64,000 nucleotides of DNA from Streptomyces adelaidensis. GTDB taxonomy: Bacteria; Actinomycetota; Actinomycetes; Streptomycetales; Streptomycetaceae. The stretch spans positions 1 to 64,000 of the forward strand of contig NZ_JAEMUX010000022.1 of NCBI RefSeq assembly GCF_016598475.1, written 5' to 3'. The position numbers and the translations under genes are program-made. Position 1 is the first letter of the stretch. Each line of letters starts with the position of its first letter. This document shows, one piece after another, positions 8,449 through 18,600 of this stretch. The notes under the pieces are model-generated. The model was not told the DNA's origin, did not search any database, and saw only the letters and a list, made by a program, of their open reading frames with translations.

Positions 8449-9225
8449 ATGACCACCGCCGTACGCGGAACAACCGTGGACATCGCCACCGAGGACGGCA
8501 TCGCCGACGCCTACCTCGTCCACCCCGACGACGACGCCCCGCATCCTGCGGTCCTGTTCTACATGGACGCGTTCGGAGTGCGCCCGCATCTGAAGGCGAT
8601 GGCCGACCGGCTGGCCGGTGCCGGGTACACGGTCCTCGTACCCAATGTCATCTACCGCGCGGGACGGGCCCCCGTGTTCGACCTGCCCGAGTTCATCGAC
8701 CCGGCGGCGCGTCCGGAGCTGTGGGGGCTGATCGCTCCGGTCGTGCAGGCGCTGACGCCCGAAATGGCGCTGCGGGACGCGGCGGCGTACCTGGGGTGGC
8801 TGGCCGACAGCCCGCGGACAGTCGCCGGACCCGTCGGCATCACCGGCTACTGCATGGGCGCCGGGCTGGCCCTGCGCACCGCCGGCGCCTTCCCGGAGCG
8901 GGTCGCCGCCGCGGCCGGGTTCCACGCCGGTCGTCTGGCGACCGACGCCCCCGACAGCCCGCACCTGGCGGCGTCCCGGATCACCGGAGAGCTGTACTTC
9001 GGCCACGCCGACGAGGACGCGTCCATGCCGCCGGAGCAGATGGACCTGCTGGACAAGACGCTCACCGAGGCGGGTGTCCGCCACCGCACCGAGGTGTACA
9101 AGGGCGCGTCGCACGGCTACACACAGTCCGACACCGCCGCCTACGACGCCGAGGCGGCGGAACGCCACTGGACCGCCCTGCTGGACCTGCTGAACCGGAC
9201 ACTGGCGCGGCCCACCACGTCATGA
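8449..9225 (+). CDS. Dienelactone hydrolase family protein
   Basis: 258 residues from ATG 8449, with AGAGGAG five bases before it. Alpha/beta hydrolase with Cys135 in GYCMGAG as nucleophile instead of Ser, Asp in GHADEDASMP and His in ASHGYTQ near the C-terminus, the Cys-Asp-His triad of dienelactone hydrolases. No signal peptide, so it is cytoplasmic. Characterised relatives cleave dienelactone in aromatic-ring degradation, but many family members are general carboxyl-ester hydrolases. No aromatic-degradation genes adjoin it, so the substrate is open. Confidence 0.88.
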   Translation: MTTAVRGTTVDIATEDGIADAYLVHPDDDAPHPAVLFYMDAFGVRPHLKAMADRLAGAGYTVLVPNVIYRAGRAPVFDLPEFIDPAARPELWGLIAPVVQALTPEMALRDAAAYLGWLADSPRTVAGPVGITGYCMGAGLALRTAGAFPERVAAAAGFHAGRLATDAPDSPHLAASRITGELYFGHADEDASMPPEQMDLLDKTLTEAGVRHRTEVYKGASHGYTQSDTAAYDAEAAERHWTALLDLLNRTLARPTTS

Positions 9226-9256
9226 CGCGAGGCCCCGCACCTCCAAAACGTCCGAT

Positions 9257-9276
9257 GGCCGGCCTCGCGGCCGGCC
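9257..9276. terminator. Bidirectional hairpin between convergent genes
   Basis: GGCCGGCC-TCGC-GGCCGGCC, a perfect 8-bp stem with a 4-nt loop, placed between the hydrolase (+) and the small basic protein (-). Confidence 0.7.
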
Positions 9277-9299
9277 CCACGGTCACGGACCGCGGCTGC

Positions 9300-9434
9300 T
9301 CAGCCGTCCGGCCACCAGGTGCGCGCGATGTCCTTTCGCACTTCCCGGCGCTCGACGGGGCGTTCGTCGGCCTCGTCCCGCACGCGGCGGGACGTGGACT
9401 TCCTCAGGGGCTTCTGCACGGTCGTACGGCGCAT
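9300..9434 (-). CDS. Small basic conserved-looking protein (44 aa)
   Basis: ATG 9434 has an excellent AAGGAGG ribosome site five bases away, and a hairpin terminator follows the stop at 9300. The 44-residue product begins MRRTTVQKPLRK, is about one-third Arg/Lys with interspersed Glu/Asp, and ends in ARTWWPDG. No domain, signal peptide or membrane segment. The strong ribosome site, the terminator and the coding-like third-position bias make it a real gene despite its size. It could be a nucleic-acid or ribosome-associated protein, but nothing proves that. Confidence 0.7.
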   Translation of the reverse strand: MRRTTVQKPLRKSTSRRVRDEADERPVERREVRKDIARTWWPDG

Positions 9435-9514
9435 GGCTGCCTCCTTGCGTCTACCGGGTTCCGCGGTTTCACGGAGGTAGACCCTTTCCGGGAGCGTTCC
9501 TCATCGTTCGTGCT

Positions 9515-9565
9515 CTGTCAGTGGCGGCTGTCACCATCTGGACTGTCAGTGGCAGGTGTCACTCT
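9515..9565 (+). promoter_or_regulatory. Tandem RecA-NDp/PafBC-like promoters
   Basis: CTGTCAGTGGC occurs at 9515-9525 and 9543-9553, offset by 28 bp, each followed after six bases by a -10-like hexamer (CACCAT at 9532, CACTCT at 9560). The geometry is that of the LexA-independent DNA-damage promoter TTGTCAGTGGC-N6-TAGGGT. The second -10 ends seven bases before the ATG at 9572, which predicts a leaderless mRNA. The first base of each -10 is C, not T, so strength is uncertain. Confidence 0.55.
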
Positions 9566-9571
9566 GGCGGC

Positions 9572-10243
9572 ATGACCAACATCGACGACGGTGAAACCTC
9601 CCGAGGCCTTGAAACACCGAAGAACCCGGCGGTGGACGACCCCTCGAACACCCCGTCCCAGGCTGTCGACTGGGATGCGGAGGCCGCCGCTTTCGACGAC
9701 GAACCCGATCACGGCCTGCGCGATCCCGTCGTCCGGGAGGCCTGGGCGGCCCGGCTGCGCGACTGGCTGCCGAGCCGCGCCCGCGACGTACTGGACCTCG
9801 GCTGCGGCACCGGCAGCCTGTCACTCCTCGCGACCGAGCAGGGTCACCGGGTGACCGGAGTCGACACTTCCCCGGCCATGGTCGCCCTCGCCCGCGCCAA
9901 ACTGGCCGGGCGTCCCGCCGTCTTCCTCGTCGGCGACGCGGCGGCACCGCCCGTGGGGGAGGAGCGGTTCGACGTCGTCCTCGTCCGCCACCTCCTGTGG
10001 ACACTGCCCGACCCCGGGCGCGTCCTGCGCCACTGGTGCGGGCTGCTGCGCCCCGGGGGGCGGCTCGTACTGGTCGAAGGGGTGTGGGGCACGGTGAGCC
10101 CGGTCGGCATACCCGCCGAGCGGCTGTACGAGCTGGTCGCGCCGCTGGTGTCCGACGCGGTGGTGCACCCGCTGGGGGACGACACACGGCTGTGGGGACG
10201 GAAGGTCGAGGATGAGCGGTACGCGGTACTGGCCCGTCTCTGA
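9572..10243 (+). CDS. Class I SAM-dependent methyltransferase
   Basis: 223 residues from ATG 9572; there is no ribosome site, which fits a leaderless transcript from the -10-like hexamer at 9560-9565. The Rossmann-type methyltransferase core shows VLDLGCGTG at 73-81 (SAM binding), GVDTSPAM as motif II, VGDAAAPP as motif III and a post-core LLRPGGRLVLVEG. The first 45 residues are acidic, probably disordered. Family members methylate small molecules or proteins; the substrate is not indicated by its neighbours. The tandem damage-type promoter suggests a stress role. Confidence 0.85.
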   Translation: MTNIDDGETSRGLETPKNPAVDDPSNTPSQAVDWDAEAAAFDDEPDHGLRDPVVREAWAARLRDWLPSRARDVLDLGCGTGSLSLLATEQGHRVTGVDTSPAMVALARAKLAGRPAVFLVGDAAAPPVGEERFDVVLVRHLLWTLPDPGRVLRHWCGLLRPGGRLVLVEGVWGTVSPVGIPAERLYELVAPLVSDAVVHPLGDDTRLWGRKVEDERYAVLARL

Positions 10244-10247
10244 CCGG

Positions 10248-10766
10248 CTACGTCAGCAGCGACTCCAGGCCGCCTTCGGCGGTGGCGAACGCCTCCAACT
10301 CGTCCAGGGCGGCGACGGCGGCCGCCGCGGCCTCCGGGTCCGTGGTCCGCAGGCCGCTCTCCTCGAACTCGTCCTCGTCCAGCCGCAGTACGGTCGTGCC
10401 GTCCGCGGAGCGCCACAGGTCGAGGTCGAGGTCCTCCACGACGAGCTCACCCCTGCAAAGGGCGGCCGGGCGGGTGACATCGCAGTACCAGCCCTTCAGC
10501 CCGCCCCGCGCGTCACGGACCTCCTTCACGGCGTACCACCGGTCGCGCCAGTAGTACTCGGTGAAGACGTCACCGGGCCCGAACCGTACGAAACCGAAGT
10601 CCCGTACGCCCGGACTCGCCCAGGAGGCGCGGACCGCGATCCGGGTGCCGTCGTCGCTCAACAGCCGCGCGGGGTAACGGATCTTCAGACGGCCCGCCTT
10701 GAGCAGTACGACGTCCAGTTCCCCGGCGGTGGAACCGCCCGTGGTCTCAGCCGATTTCGCGGACAT
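10248..10766 (-). CDS. DUF402-domain protein
   Basis: 172 residues. The DUF402 barrel is recognisable around FGPGDVFTEYYWRDRWYAVKEV and GWYCDVTRPA, followed by LVVEDLDLDLW and a long acidic C-terminal helix. Known relatives include bacterial FomD-like nucleotide hydrolases and the RNase AU-1 C-terminal domain, with a metal-phosphate site built from Asp, Glu, Tyr and Lys; the DLDLDLW acids would fit this. Its start overlaps the end of the GNAT gene by 20 bp, so the two are translated from one transcript. Confidence 0.85.
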   Translation of the reverse strand: MSAKSAETTGGSTAGELDVVLLKAGRLKIRYPARLLSDDGTRIAVRASWASPGVRDFGFVRFGPGDVFTEYYWRDRWYAVKEVRDARGGLKGWYCDVTRPAALCRGELVVEDLDLDLWRSADGTTVLRLDEDEFEESGLRTTDPEAAAAAVAALDELEAFATAEGGLESLLT

Positions 10767-11676
10767 GACGCACCTCCGTCGCGCACACTTCGTAACCGAA
10801 CCACTTGTTGACCGCGAGCATCGGCCCGTTGTCGGCGTCGTTGCCGGTGAACGCGGCCGTGTAACCGGCGGCGCGGGCGCGGTGCAGGGAGTCGTTCTTG
10901 GCGAGCTTGGCCAGACCCCGGCCCCGGAAGGCGCGGGCGGTGCCCGTCATACCGGTGAAGTAGCGGTCCCGGCCGTCCGTGCGGACGGCGGTGAACGCGG
11001 CGAGCGCGCCGTCCACGACGACCACCGTACTCAGCGAGTGGTCCAGCAGCGGATGGCGATAGGTCTCCTCGACCCACTGCTCGTAGTCGTCCAGCTCCGC
11101 CTCCACGTCACCAGGTTCGTCGGCCGTCGTCTCCGCGTCCAGGTCGAACAGGGGACGCGGGTCGTCGGCGAAGTCGGCGGCCGTGCGCAGTTCGACGCCC
11201 TCGGGCGGGACCTGGAGCGGGGGGAGAGTGCCGTGGGCCAGGTCCAGGCGGAGGAAGTGGGCGGAGCGGCCGGCCGTGTAGCCGCGCCGCTCGGCGAACG
11301 CGCGGTTCTCCGGGGAGTCCAGCACCCAGGAGAACAGCTTCGTCGCCCCCACCGCCGTCAGCCGCTCCTCGGCGGCGCGCACCAGCAGACCGCCCGCGCC
11401 CCGGCGCAGATGCTCCGGGTGCACATAGACATTGAGTTTGCCCTGGCCCGGTACGGGGCTTTCATGGGCGATGTGCAGCTGCGCGGTGCCGATCACCTGG
11501 CCGTCCGCCTCGGCGACCAGCTGCTGGTAGTGGGCCTCGGGCGCCGTGCGCGTGGCGTCGTGGAGCAGGGACTCGACGGTACTGACCATGAAGGGGAGGG
11601 CGAGCCTGCGTACGTCGGCGAAGGCCTCGGCGTCCGCGGGGTCTGCGGCACGGAGGTCGCGAACGATCAATGTCAT
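10747..11676 (-). CDS. Tandem-domain GNAT N-acetyltransferase
   Basis: 309 residues with two GNAT folds. The first (about 1-150) has an acetyl-CoA loop LRRGAGGLLVRAAEERL; the second (about 165-309) has FRGRGLAKLAKNDSLHRARAAGYT, the R/Q-x-x-G-x-G/A motif. Tandem GNATs in actinomycetes include mycothiol synthase and aminoglycoside-type enzymes, but this sequence lacks enough mycothiol-synthase features for me to name it. ATG 11676 has a weak ribosome site. It is cotranscribed with the DUF402 gene and divergent from the GntR gene. Confidence 0.87.
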   Translation of the reverse strand: MTLIVRDLRAADPADAEAFADVRRLALPFMVSTVESLLHDATRTAPEAHYQQLVAEADGQVIGTAQLHIAHESPVPGQGKLNVYVHPEHLRRGAGGLLVRAAEERLTAVGATKLFSWVLDSPENRAFAERRGYTAGRSAHFLRLDLAHGTLPPLQVPPEGVELRTAADFADDPRPLFDLDAETTADEPGDVEAELDDYEQWVEETYRHPLLDHSLSTVVVVDGALAAFTAVRTDGRDRYFTGMTGTARAFRGRGLAKLAKNDSLHRARAAGYTAAFTGNDADNGPMLAVNKWFGYEVCATEVRHVREIG

Positions 11677-11747
11677 GTGAGCGCACGCTACGCGGGCGGC
11701 CTCGGCGGTCGCCTCCGATTTTCCGGCGGGTACGGGACAATCGCCGC

Positions 11748-12116
11748 GTGACCTTGAAGATTCGCATCGCAGAGGGGGTCGCGCCCTACGAACAGGTGCG
11801 CGCCCAGATCTCGGAACAGGCCCGCTCCGGCGGACTCCCCGTGGGATATCGGCTGCCCACCGTACGGGGACTCGCCGAGCAGCTCGGGCTCGCCGCCAAC
11901 ACCGTCGCCAAGGCGTATCGGGCGCTGGAGACGGACGGGGTGATCGAGACTCGGGGGCGCAACGGAACGTTCGTGGCTGCCGCCGGCTCGGCCGCGGAGC
12001 GCGAGGCCGCGACGGCCGCCGGAGCGTACGCCGAGCGGGTGCGCCGACTCGGGCTGAGCGAGGCGGACGCGTTGGCCGCGGCCCGAGATGCCCTGCGGGC
12101 GGCGTACACGGACTAG
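11748..12116 (+). CDS. Short GntR-family regulator (YtrA type)
   Basis: 122 residues from GTG 11748. N-terminal winged helix: PYEQVRAQISEQ, then LPVGYRLPTVRGLAEQLGLAANTVAKAYRALETDGVIETRGRNGTFV. It ends after a short pair of helices, so it lacks a FadR or UTRA ligand domain and belongs with YtrA-type repressors. GACAAT at 11735-11740 is correctly spaced to start transcription at the GTG, so the mRNA may be leaderless. YtrA types usually control ABC transporters; none is adjacent, so the target is unknown. Confidence 0.88.
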   Translation: MTLKIRIAEGVAPYEQVRAQISEQARSGGLPVGYRLPTVRGLAEQLGLAANTVAKAYRALETDGVIETRGRNGTFVAAAGSAAEREAATAAGAYAERVRRLGLSEADALAAARDALRAAYTD

Positions 12117-12141
12117 CGAGGGCTGGAGAGGGAAGAGCCCG

Positions 12142-12912
12142 CTACGCCCGCGCCAGGCGGTCCGGTGTTCGTGTCGGGTTCAGGCCCGCTCTTCTCGCCG
12201 CCCGGGCGAACGTCGTCGCGTCCTCCACGGCCGCCGCGCCGGGGTCGTTGTTGAAGTAGACGTACACGTCGGCGCGGGCGGGCCACGTGGCGGCGAGGCG
12301 GTCGGCCCAGGTGGTCAGGGCTTGGCGGCCGTAGTGCGGCCAGGGGTGGGCTCGGCCCTGGTGGAGGCGGAGGTAGGCCCAGTCGGTGGTGCGCCATAGC
12401 GGGGTCGTCGGGCGGGAGTGCGCGTCGGCCCAGCACAGGGCCGCGTGGTGGGACTCCAGTACCTCGCGGACCTCGGGCGTCCACCAGGAGTCGTGGCGGG
12501 GCTCGACCGCGATCCGGGTGCCGGCGGGGAAGCAGCCGAGGCAGGTGTCCAGGAGACCCGCGTCGGCCCGCAGCGTCGGCGGCAGCTGGAGCAGGATCGG
12601 GCCCAGGCAGTCACCCAGGCCCTCCGCGTGGCTCATGAGGCGGTTCACCGGCTCCTCGGGGTCCCGCAGCCGCTTGATGTGGGTGAGGTACCGGCTGGCC
12701 TTCACCGCGACCACGAAGTCCTCCGGCACCCGTGCCCGCCACGCCTCGAAGTTCTCCCGCGTCGGCAGCCGGTAGAACGCGTTGTTGATCTCGACCGTCG
12801 CGAAACGGGCCGCGTACTCCTCCAGCCAGAGCCGGGTGGGGCGGCCCTGCGGGTAGAGGGCGCCCCGCCAGTCCTTGTACTGCCACCCCGAAGTGCCGAC
12901 GAACAGGGTCAT
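12142..12912 (-). CDS. DUF72 (YecE-like TIM-barrel) protein
   Basis: 256 residues from ATG 12912 (MTLFVGTSGWQYKDWRG). The N-terminal GTSGW, then FYRLPTRENFEAW and FVVAVKASRYLTH, and the C-terminal YVYFNND are hallmarks of DUF72, a TIM-barrel family found in bacteria and archaea with no settled biochemical function. Stands alone and points toward the convergent GntR gene, whose 3' end is 25 bp away. No strong ribosome site is visible. Confidence 0.87.
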   Translation of the reverse strand: MTLFVGTSGWQYKDWRGALYPQGRPTRLWLEEYAARFATVEINNAFYRLPTRENFEAWRARVPEDFVVAVKASRYLTHIKRLRDPEEPVNRLMSHAEGLGDCLGPILLQLPPTLRADAGLLDTCLGCFPAGTRIAVEPRHDSWWTPEVREVLESHHAALCWADAHSRPTTPLWRTTDWAYLRLHQGRAHPWPHYGRQALTTWADRLAATWPARADVYVYFNNDPGAAAVEDATTFARAARRAGLNPTRTPDRLARA

Positions 12913-12965
12913 ATATCCATCAAAGCACTCCAGGTGAAGCACCAGCGGGTACTACAGCTACAGCG

Positions 12966-14060
<1,095 letters not shown>

Positions 14061-14257
14061 GCCGCCATGATCTGTCACCGAGGGCTCCCCGTGCATCCGC
14101 TTTCCGCAGTGCGAGGCGTGTCCGCTCGCATCCGCTTTCCGTGGTGCGCCGGTCGTGTCCGCCGGAGCGCGCTCCCCGCCCCCACGGTCGGTCCGATTGC
14201 CCAGGAGTTCACCGGCGGAAGCTCCCCTACCACCGGTCCGCGCGGTTACTGTTGCCC

Positions 14258-15679
14258 ATGATGGGACGTCATGGGTGGTTTTCGGGGGAGCGGCGGTGGC
14301 GGCTCACCGCGCTTCTCGGCGTGGGGGCGGCCGCTCTCGCCCTGGTCGTGACCTTGCTCAACACGCTTCCGGGGGACGGCAGCACCGCCGGCACCTCGCC
14401 CGACGGCGACAAGGTGCACGGCACACCCGCCACCCCGTCCGGGGCCCCGGGACCCGATGTGGGGTGGGGCTTCACCCACACCCAGTTCAGTGCCGACGAG
14501 GGCAGCGAGGCCGCTGTCGAACGGGTCGAGAAGCGGCTCGGCGAGCAGCCCCTGCCGCAGATCCAGCACATCATGGGCTGGGGCGCCGGCAACCCCGAAC
14601 CCGTCGAGGGGCGTTACGACTTCGAGGAGATGGACCGGCGCGTCGACTTCGTCCGCGCCACCGGCGGCACGCCCGTCGTCACCCTGTGCTGTGCCCCCGA
14701 CTGGATGAAGGGCGGCAAGTCCGGCGCCGACAGCACCGACTGGAGCCAGAGCGCCCTGGAGACCGCGCCGGAGCCCGAGCACTTCGAGGACTACGCCGCC
14801 CTCGCCGCGACCGTCGCCAAGCGCTACCCCGACGTACGGCACTTCATCGTCTGGAACGAGTTCAAGGGCTTCTGGAACAACGCCGAGGCCCGCTGGGACT
14901 ACGAGGGGTACACCGAGCTGTACAACCTCGTCCACAAGGCCCTGAAGAAGGTCGACAAGGACATCATGGTCGGCGGGCCGTACCTGGTCATGGACAGTCT
15001 CGACCCGCGTCAGCAGCAGGACGCCTCGACGTCGTTGAAGGGCCCGTGGGGCGCCATGGACCAGCGGGTCCTCGACGCCTTCGACTACTGGAACAAGAAC
15101 AAGGCCGGCGCGGACTTCGTGGTGGTGGACGGGTCCAGTTACACCCAGGACGACGATCTGCTGCCGGACGAGTTCGCGGCCACGGAGAAGTTCACGGCCG
15201 TCAGCGAGTGGGTGCGGGAACGCTCCGCCGGGCTGCCGCTGTGGTGGGCCGAGTACTACGTGGAGCCCGCCGACGCCGACGACAACCGTGCCGGCTGGTC
15301 CGAGAACCGCCGCGTCGCCGTCCATGCCGCCGGGTTGATGGCCATGGCTCGGGGCGGGGCGACCTCCGGGTTCTACTGGAATCCGGAGGAGGAGAAGGGG
15401 CCCGAGTGTCCGGGGTGCCTCTGGTCCCCGACGGACAAGCGGGACGGTGGCGGGGCGCTGCCCATGTACGGCCTGCTGTCCCGGTTCGGCGAGGAGTTCC
15501 CGCCGGGCACGGCGTACGAGACGGTGTCCGTCGCGGCGGACGACAAGCCGAACGTCCGGGTGCTGGCCGACGACAAGGCGGTGCTCGTGGTCAACACGCT
15601 CGACCGCAAGATCAGTGCGGACATCGACGGCGAGAAGTTCGACATGGGCGCGTACGAGGTGAAGTGGCTGAAGCGGTGA
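14258..15679 (+). CDS. Membrane-anchored or secreted GH-A clan glycosidase (GH39/PslG-like)
   Basis: 473 residues from ATG 14258 (a second ATG is 14261). N-terminal membrane anchor or uncleaved signal about 15-36, then a Gly/Pro-rich spacer to about 66. The TIM barrel carries the clan GH-A pair: acid/base Glu201 in VWNEF and nucleophile Glu332 in LWWAEYY. The best resemblance is to GH39-type xylosidases and PslG, the glycosidase of exopolysaccharide loci. The end is 15 bp from the convergent flippase-fusion gene, and an envelope-polysaccharide cluster follows, so trimming of that polymer is a reasonable inference. The TTACTG region at 14245-14250 is spaced for leaderless transcription. Confidence 0.78.
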   Translation: MMGRHGWFSGERRWRLTALLGVGAAALALVVTLLNTLPGDGSTAGTSPDGDKVHGTPATPSGAPGPDVGWGFTHTQFSADEGSEAAVERVEKRLGEQPLPQIQHIMGWGAGNPEPVEGRYDFEEMDRRVDFVRATGGTPVVTLCCAPDWMKGGKSGADSTDWSQSALETAPEPEHFEDYAALAATVAKRYPDVRHFIVWNEFKGFWNNAEARWDYEGYTELYNLVHKALKKVDKDIMVGGPYLVMDSLDPRQQQDASTSLKGPWGAMDQRVLDAFDYWNKNKAGADFVVVDGSSYTQDDDLLPDEFAATEKFTAVSEWVRERSAGLPLWWAEYYVEPADADDNRAGWSENRRVAVHAAGLMAMARGGATSGFYWNPEEEKGPECPGCLWSPTDKRDGGGALPMYGLLSRFGEEFPPGTAYETVSVAADDKPNVRVLADDKAVLVVNTLDRKISADIDGEKFDMGAYEVKWLKR

Positions 15680-15694
15680 CCCTCCTCATGACAT

Positions 15695-18600
15695 CTACTG
15701 CGAGCCCATCGTCAAGAACCGCTGCACCAGCGACGCCAGCAGCAGCGCCAGCAGCGGCAGGCTGAACCAGAAGCTGCTCTGGAGCCGGCGGAGTTGGCGG
15801 ACGCTCGGGCGGACCGCCACCCGTACGACCTCTCGGATGCTCAGCAGCACGATCAGCGCGATGGCCGCCAGACCACCCACCACCGACCACGGCGTCCAGG
15901 TGACCTGGGGGCCGATCGGGCCGGGGTCGGGCTCGGGAGCCTTGCCGCTCTGCTCGCGCATGGCGAAGACCGTGGCGTCCGCGTTGGCGAAGACCTGCTT
16001 CAAGTCCTCGCGTTCGTCGAGGTTCTGGAGGAGCCGGGACTCCCAGTTCCTGGAGTACCCGGAGTCCATCTGGAGCGAGGTGACCTGGCTGCGGTTGACG
16101 ATCAGATACGAGTTCGGGCCGGCGTTCTTCAGCGCCTTGGCCAGGCCGGACACCAGGACCGGGTCGCCCGGCGCGAGCGTCGGCACGTACTCGACCTTCT
16201 CCATGTCCCGCGCGCCCCACGGCATCGCGGGCGTCACGCTGTTCACCGGGTCGTCGCTGAGCCAGAGGAGCCGTACGGTCGGGTCGTCATGGGCGTACAC
16301 GTACTCCATGGCGGCGACCTCGCCCGGGCGGACGCGCTCGAAGGGCTCGTTGCCCCAGCGGGCGATCAGGAAGCCGCCGATGAGGACGAGCCCGGCCATC
16401 AGGGCGGCCAGCGGGGCGAGGCTCACCCGGTCCTTGTCGCGTTCCTCGGCGGTGACGCCGGTGCGCGGGAACAAGGCGAGTCCGGCCAGCAGCGCGGCGC
16501 CCGGCAGGGCGAACATGAAGACCCGCAGGGCCATCTCACCGCCGTACGACTGCATGCCGAAGCCGAGGAACGGGACGAAGGTCAGGACGAGCAGGGAGCG
16601 TTCGCGGTACTTGTTCTCGCGGCGGCGCCAGAAGCCGTAGCAGGCCAGGAGCATGACGGCGCCGGCGAGGGCGACGCGGGCGTACAGGACGAGTTTGTGG
16701 GTGGAACTGCCTTCGCCGATGCGGCCGGAGACCGAGGACGTGACGTTTCCGCCGACGCCGCCGACCCCGCCGAAGAGTTCGTCGAAGTGGCCGGACCAGT
16801 ACGGCTCGGCCAGGAAGCCCACCCATACGGCGACCAGGACGGCGAACAGGATGGGCAGGCCGCGCAGTTCGCAGCGGCCGATCAGGACGAGGACCGCGAG
16901 GACGCCCAGCATCACGAACGGGGTCAGCTGGTGGGCCGGGACCGTCGCCGCGTACAGCGCGATCAGGACCGCCAGGAGGACCGCGCGCTGCCGGCGGTCG
17001 GTCGGCTCGACCTCCGCCTCGCCCGGGAGGGCCTTGCCCCACAGCATGCGCGGGGCACGGAACCAGACGAGGAGGATCGCGACGAACGCCAGGTAGAGGA
17101 GGTAGGTGAAGCCCTGGGGGGAGAAGTAGTCCTGGCCCACCCAGCCGCTCAGGACGAAGATCCAGATGCCCGTCCACTTGGCGCGCCAGCTCGCCCGCAT
17201 ATGGCGGGTGAGCAGGAACAGCGGGGGCAGATAGAGGAGCTGGACGGCCGTCGGCCACCAGCGGATGATCTCGGTGAAGTCGCTGACCCCGCAGGCCTCG
17301 GCGACGAACGCGGCCGCCGCGAAGAAGCCCGGCCAGCTCCAGCGGGCGTCCAGATCGGGTACGGCCGAGCCGGTCCGGTCGATGTAGTCGATGAAGCCCA
17401 GGTGCTGCCAGGCCGTCGCGAACCGGGGCTCGGCCTCGATCACGGCCGGCAGCGCGTGCAGGGAGAAGACGGTGGCCAGGAGCGTGATCAGCAGCAGCCC
17501 CTTGTGCTCGCGGCCCAGCCACAGCAGCGAGGCGAACACCGTGGCCAGCAGTGCCGTCCCGACCAGGGTCGGCGTGGGCAGGACGGAGATCAGCCCGAGC
17601 CCGCCCATCCGGTCCAGGTCGGAGTCGTCCAGCGCCAGCGCGGGCACCCAGTAGAGCAGCAGCGCGGAGAGCAGCAGACAGCCGAGGACCACTCCGGTGA
17701 TCGTGGGGTGCGCCAGCCGCTCCCGCAGGGGCACCCGAGGCGCCTCCTCGGCGGACGACACGTCCTGGACCAGGGGTTTCACCGGCTCTCGTACGGACTT
17801 CTCCGGTCCCTCTGGGTCCCGGGCGGTGGCCGCCTCCGATGCGCCCTCCTCGAACGGGGCGTCCACCTCCGGGGCCTGGGCCGGGCCCGTGGACGACTCC
17901 GAACCGGGCGCCCGCGCTTCTACGGGCAGTCCGAGCGAGGTCGGCAGGTTCAGCGGCCAGGTCGGCCGGTCCTTGGCCCAGGCCGGCCGGTGGCCCGCGC
18001 GCACGGACGGGGTTCCGGTGGGCGGGGTGCCCGGGCCGGGGCGTACGTCCGGGCGGCGTTCCAGGTGGTCGAAGTCGAGGTGGACGCCGAGGGCGAGGGT
18101 GTCGGAGTCGAGCCGGGCCCAGGCGCCGCTCTGCTTCCTCGCGGCGGACGCCACCCGGCCCAGGTCGGCGAGGTCGCCGTCCGGCGCCGCGTCCTCGGGC
18201 ACCTCGGCGGGCGGCGCGGTCCGCACGATCCGGTACAGCCGGGGCGCGGCGATCAGCACGATCACCGCGAGGCTGGAGATCTCGGCGACGCCCGCGCCGG
18301 TCAGCCCCATCCGGGGGAGCAGGAACAGCGTCAGCCCGAGGACGAGGGCGCACAACAGGCCCTGCAGCCAGGCGAGTCCGGCAGTCCGGCTCTGCGCGCG
18401 CAGCACCGCGAAGTACGTCTCGATGACGACCCGCAGCAGCGCGCCGACCGCGAACCAGCGCAGCAGCCCGGTCGCCGCGTCCGCGTACGCCTGCCCGAAG
18501 ACGGCCAGGATCCAGGGCGCCCCGACGAACAGCCCCGCGCACACCGGCACCATGATCCGCGCCATCCGCTTCAGCGCGGCCCGGGTGTTGGCGGCGAGCC

